Shown: piece after piece, positions 61,845-64,000 of the stretch
Position numbering within the stretch: position 1 is the stretch's first letter
How the letters are laid out: every line of letters begins with the position of its first letter
Assembly (NCBI GenBank): GCA_003132165.1
Contig: PKWW01000033.1
Location: forward strand, 37,036-101,035
Direction: 5' to 3'
Origin: Acidimicrobiaceae bacterium
GTDB lineage: Bacteria; Actinomycetota; Acidimicrobiia; Acidimicrobiales; RAAP-2
Length of the DNA: 64,000 nucleotides
Notes under the pieces: generated by a model
Databases searched by the model: none
What the model was told of the DNA's origin: nothing
The model's input: only the letters and a program-made list of their open reading frames with translations
Made by a program: the position numbers and the translations under genes

Positions 61845-63731
61845 ATGAGTATGCACGGCGGAGGCGGGGGCGGGGGCGCACGCATGGGGATGCGTTCGAT
61901 GCAACGAGACCGTACGATTCTCGAGCACCGAATCAAGAAGGGCACGCTGCCGCGCATCTTCCAGTTCGCGAAGGCCTACAAGCCGGTTCTCATCATCTTT
62001 CTCGTCGCGGTCGTCATCGACGCCGTCGTGAGCTCGGTCTCGCCGTTGGTGCTGCGCGCCATCATCGACAATGGAATCAAACACCGGCGCGAGGGGCTCA
62101 TTATCGGACTTTCGCTGCTCACGGCTGGGCTCGCGATCGCCGACGCCGTCCTCTCGCTCTTCGAGCGGCGCATCTCGGCGGTGATTGGCGAAAGCCTCAT
62201 CTACGACCTACGAGCCAAGGTCTTTGCCCATATCCAAGAGATGCCCATCGCCTTCTTCGCTCGCACGCAGACCGGTGCCCTGATCAGTCGGCTGAACAAC
62301 GACGTCGTCGGCGCCCAACAGGCGTTTACCGACCTGTTCTCGAACGTCGTCGGCAACATCATCCTCGTGACCATCATCCTCGGCACGATGTTTGTGCTCA
62401 GCTGGCAGATCACCCTGGTCGCCCTGTTACTACTGCCGGTCTTTCTGATTCCGGCCCGTCGAGTGGGTCGGCGCCTCGGCACGCTGTTCCAAAAGGGTAT
62501 GGAGTTGAATGCCGAGATGAATATGGTGATGAGCGAGCGCTTCAACGTGGCGGGCGCCATGGTGGTCAAGCTCTTCGGGCGCCCGAAGGACGAATTGTCG
62601 TTCTTCGAGGGGCGGGCCGGACAAGTACGCGACATCGGTATCCACCAGGCCACGTACCAGCGATTTTTCTTCATCGCCCTGTCGCTCACGGCTTCGCTGG
62701 CGACCGCGTTCGCGTACGGATTCGGCGGGGTCGAGGTATTGCACGGCGCGCTCGCCGTTGGCACCGTCGTCGCGCTGACGGCGTATCTCACCCGCCTCTA
62801 CGGTCCCCTGACCCAGCTCTCAAACCTCAACATCGACTACATGTCCGCGATGGTGAGTTTCGAGCGCCTCTTCGAGGTCCTCGACCTCGAGCCGATGATC
62901 AAGGAGAGCCCCGACGCGGTGGCCATTCCCGAGGGTCCGGCGCGTCTTGAGTTCGAAGGCGTCGACTTCTCCTACCCGGGCGCTGGCGAAGTCTCCCTGG
63001 CGTCGCTCGAAGCCGTTGCCCGTCTCGACGACACGCCGAGAAGCGAAGTGCTGCACGGTCTTTCGTTCGTCGTCGAGCCCGGCAGCATGACCGCACTCGT
63101 CGGTCCGAGCGGCGCCGGCAAGACGACGATCTCGATGCTTGTCTCGCGTCTCTACGACGTTGACAAGGGATCGGTGACCATCAACGGCGTCGATGTGCGT
63201 GACGCGACCACGGCGTCGCTCAACGCGGTCGTCGGTGTCGTCACCCAGGACCCGCACCTCTTTCACGAGAGCATCCGCCGGAACCTGGTGTTCGCGAAGC
63301 CCGATGCCACCGAGCAGGAGATCGAGGCGGCACTGCGCTCGGCCCAGATCTGGTCCCTCGTCGAGAGCCTGCCCCTCGGTCTCGAGACGGTGGTGGGCGA
63401 GCGTGGATACCGGCTCTCAGGCGGCGAGAAGCAGCGCATCGCGCTCGCGAGGTTGCTACTGAAGTCCCCGCGTCTGGTGGTGCTCGATGAGGCCACCGCG
63501 CACCTCGACGCCGAGAGCGAAGCCGCAGTTCAACGCGCGCTCGAGGAAACCATGACGTCGCGCACATCGCTCGTCATCGCGCACCGTCTTTCGACTATTC
63601 GAAACGCGGACCAGATACTGGTCATCGAGGCCGGACGTATTGTCCAGCGCGGCACGCACGCCGAGTTACTGCAAGCGGGTGGCCTCTACCACGACCTCTA
63701 CGAGACCCAGTTCGCCCAACAGGAGCGTTAG
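61845..63731 (+). CDS. ABC exporter, fused permease-ATPase (type I, MsbA-like)
   Basis: A 628-residue half-transporter. A Gly-rich N-terminal stretch (GGGGGGGAR) precedes six helices (~45-320). The ATPase domain has Walker A GPSGAGKTT (~420), signature LSGGEKQRIALARL, Walker B LVVLDEATAHLD and switch His in VIAHRLSTI. An extra ~18-residue insertion sits between the FSYPGAG A-loop strand and the Walker A. It works as a homodimer unless a partner exists elsewhere. Cargo is unknown. The stop overlaps fabI by 3 bp. Confidence 0.9.
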   Translation: MSMHGGGGGGGARMGMRSMQRDRTILEHRIKKGTLPRIFQFAKAYKPVLIIFLVAVVIDAVVSSVSPLVLRAIIDNGIKHRREGLIIGLSLLTAGLAIADAVLSLFERRISAVIGESLIYDLRAKVFAHIQEMPIAFFARTQTGALISRLNNDVVGAQQAFTDLFSNVVGNIILVTIILGTMFVLSWQITLVALLLLPVFLIPARRVGRRLGTLFQKGMELNAEMNMVMSERFNVAGAMVVKLFGRPKDELSFFEGRAGQVRDIGIHQATYQRFFFIALSLTASLATAFAYGFGGVEVLHGALAVGTVVALTAYLTRLYGPLTQLSNLNIDYMSAMVSFERLFEVLDLEPMIKESPDAVAIPEGPARLEFEGVDFSYPGAGEVSLASLEAVARLDDTPRSEVLHGLSFVVEPGSMTALVGPSGAGKTTISMLVSRLYDVDKGSVTINGVDVRDATTASLNAVVGVVTQDPHLFHESIRRNLVFAKPDATEQEIEAALRSAQIWSLVESLPLGLETVVGERGYRLSGGEKQRIALARLLLKSPRLVVLDEATAHLDAESEAAVQRALEETMTSRTSLVIAHRLSTIRNADQILVIEAGRIVQRGTHAELLQAGGLYHDLYETQFAQQER

Positions 63732-64000
63732 CCCATCGCGTGAGCACCGCCGTCGACGTGGATCACCGATGCGGTCGTGCCACGCAGCAGTGGTGAGAGC
63801 AACGCAATGGCGGTGTCGGCGACGGCGCTGGAGTCGTAGACGTCCCAGCCCAGGGGTGCCCGGTCGGCCCAGGTGTCCTCGAAGAGCGAGAAACCGGGGA
63901 TCGACTTCGCGGCCATTGTTCGAATCGGCCCGGCGGCGAGCATGTTGACGCGGATCTTGTCAGGACCGACCTCGCGGGCGAGGTAGCGGCCGAGCGACTC
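63728..64000 (-). CDS. Enoyl-[acyl-carrier-protein] reductase (FabI/InhA type), C-terminal part
   Basis: The last 90 residues of a short-chain-dehydrogenase-fold reductase, cut by the right edge of the window. The chain LGRYLAREVGPDKIRVNML, AAGPIRTMAAKSIPGF and the end ASVIHVDGGAHAMG match FabI/InhA, including the substrate-loop region after AAGPIRT. The N-terminal NADH site and catalytic Tyr-Lys are beyond the edge. It catalyses the last step of fatty-acid elongation. Confidence 0.9.
   Translation of the reverse strand, partial: ESLGRYLAREVGPDKIRVNMLAAGPIRTMAAKSIPGFSLFEDTWADRAPLGWDVYDSSAVADTAIALLSPLLRGTTASVIHVDGGAHAMG

Overview
The window reads as chromosomal DNA from a moderately high-GC actinobacterium, possibly of the class Acidimicrobiia (the class is inference; no rRNA is present). 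Supporting signs are the lipid II amidation pair MurT/GatD, two proteins of mycothiol-linked families, GAF-ANTAR regulators, a DUF6458-like protein, a 6C-type small RNA, frequent ATGA/GTGA/TTGA gene overlaps, and many start codons sitting 6 nt behind a -10-like box, as expected for leaderless mRNAs. Gene density is high and there is no sign of a plasmid, prophage or CRISPR array.

Layout: 0.4-2.7 kb, cysteine synthesis (oxidoreductase-cysK-cysE, all overlapping). 2.7-4.6 kb, an ArsR-SRPBCC-mycothiol-type enzyme operon with a well-formed promoter/operator, and a divergent frameshifted SRPBCC gene. 4.7-8.9 kb, nitronate monooxygenase, a DUF3048 lipoprotein-like protein, and a methyltransferase/membrane protein pair. 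9.2-12.6 kb, two tandem GAF-ANTAR regulators; the second is split by a complete 1,846-bp insertion sequence whose inverted repeats and 8-bp target duplication can be read directly. 12.8-16.7 kb, small stress-type proteins (DUF6458, CsbD) and a glycan operon that begins with a 58-residue ORF. 17.6-20.1 kb, metY-metX. 20.1-27.3 kb, a FUSC membrane protein and a complete branched-chain amino-acid-type ABC importer.

27.6-33.6 kb holds an MFS exporter, a secreted protein made of three exact-length 148-residue repeats, the NAD(P)HX repair enzyme and two small membrane proteins. 33.7-38.8 kb holds a decayed binding-protein fragment and then a three-gene 2-oxoacid:ferredoxin oxidoreductase operon whose first gene is a GltD-like flavoprotein fused to ferredoxin domains. 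39.1-42.6 kb is a run of three secreted beta-rich proteins with strong hairpins. 42.6-53.2 kb holds an MMPL exporter, a crotonase, divergent trpE and trpG, peptidase E, an acyl-CoA dehydrogenase, and a coupled set: DsbA-like, dienelactone hydrolase and M20 peptidase.

53.2-64 kb holds alkA-like and lysR-type genes, the 6C-type RNA, murT-gatD, an acyltransferase, tRNA-Val(CAC), several membrane and secreted proteins, a type-I ABC exporter and the 3' part of a fabI/inhA gene cut by the window edge. The most notable points are the intact IS caught inside an ANTAR domain with exact restoration of the frame, the 6C-type RNA, the overlapping back-to-back leaderless promoters of trpE and trpG, the KorAB operon with its dedicated flavoprotein, and the leaderless-start pattern.
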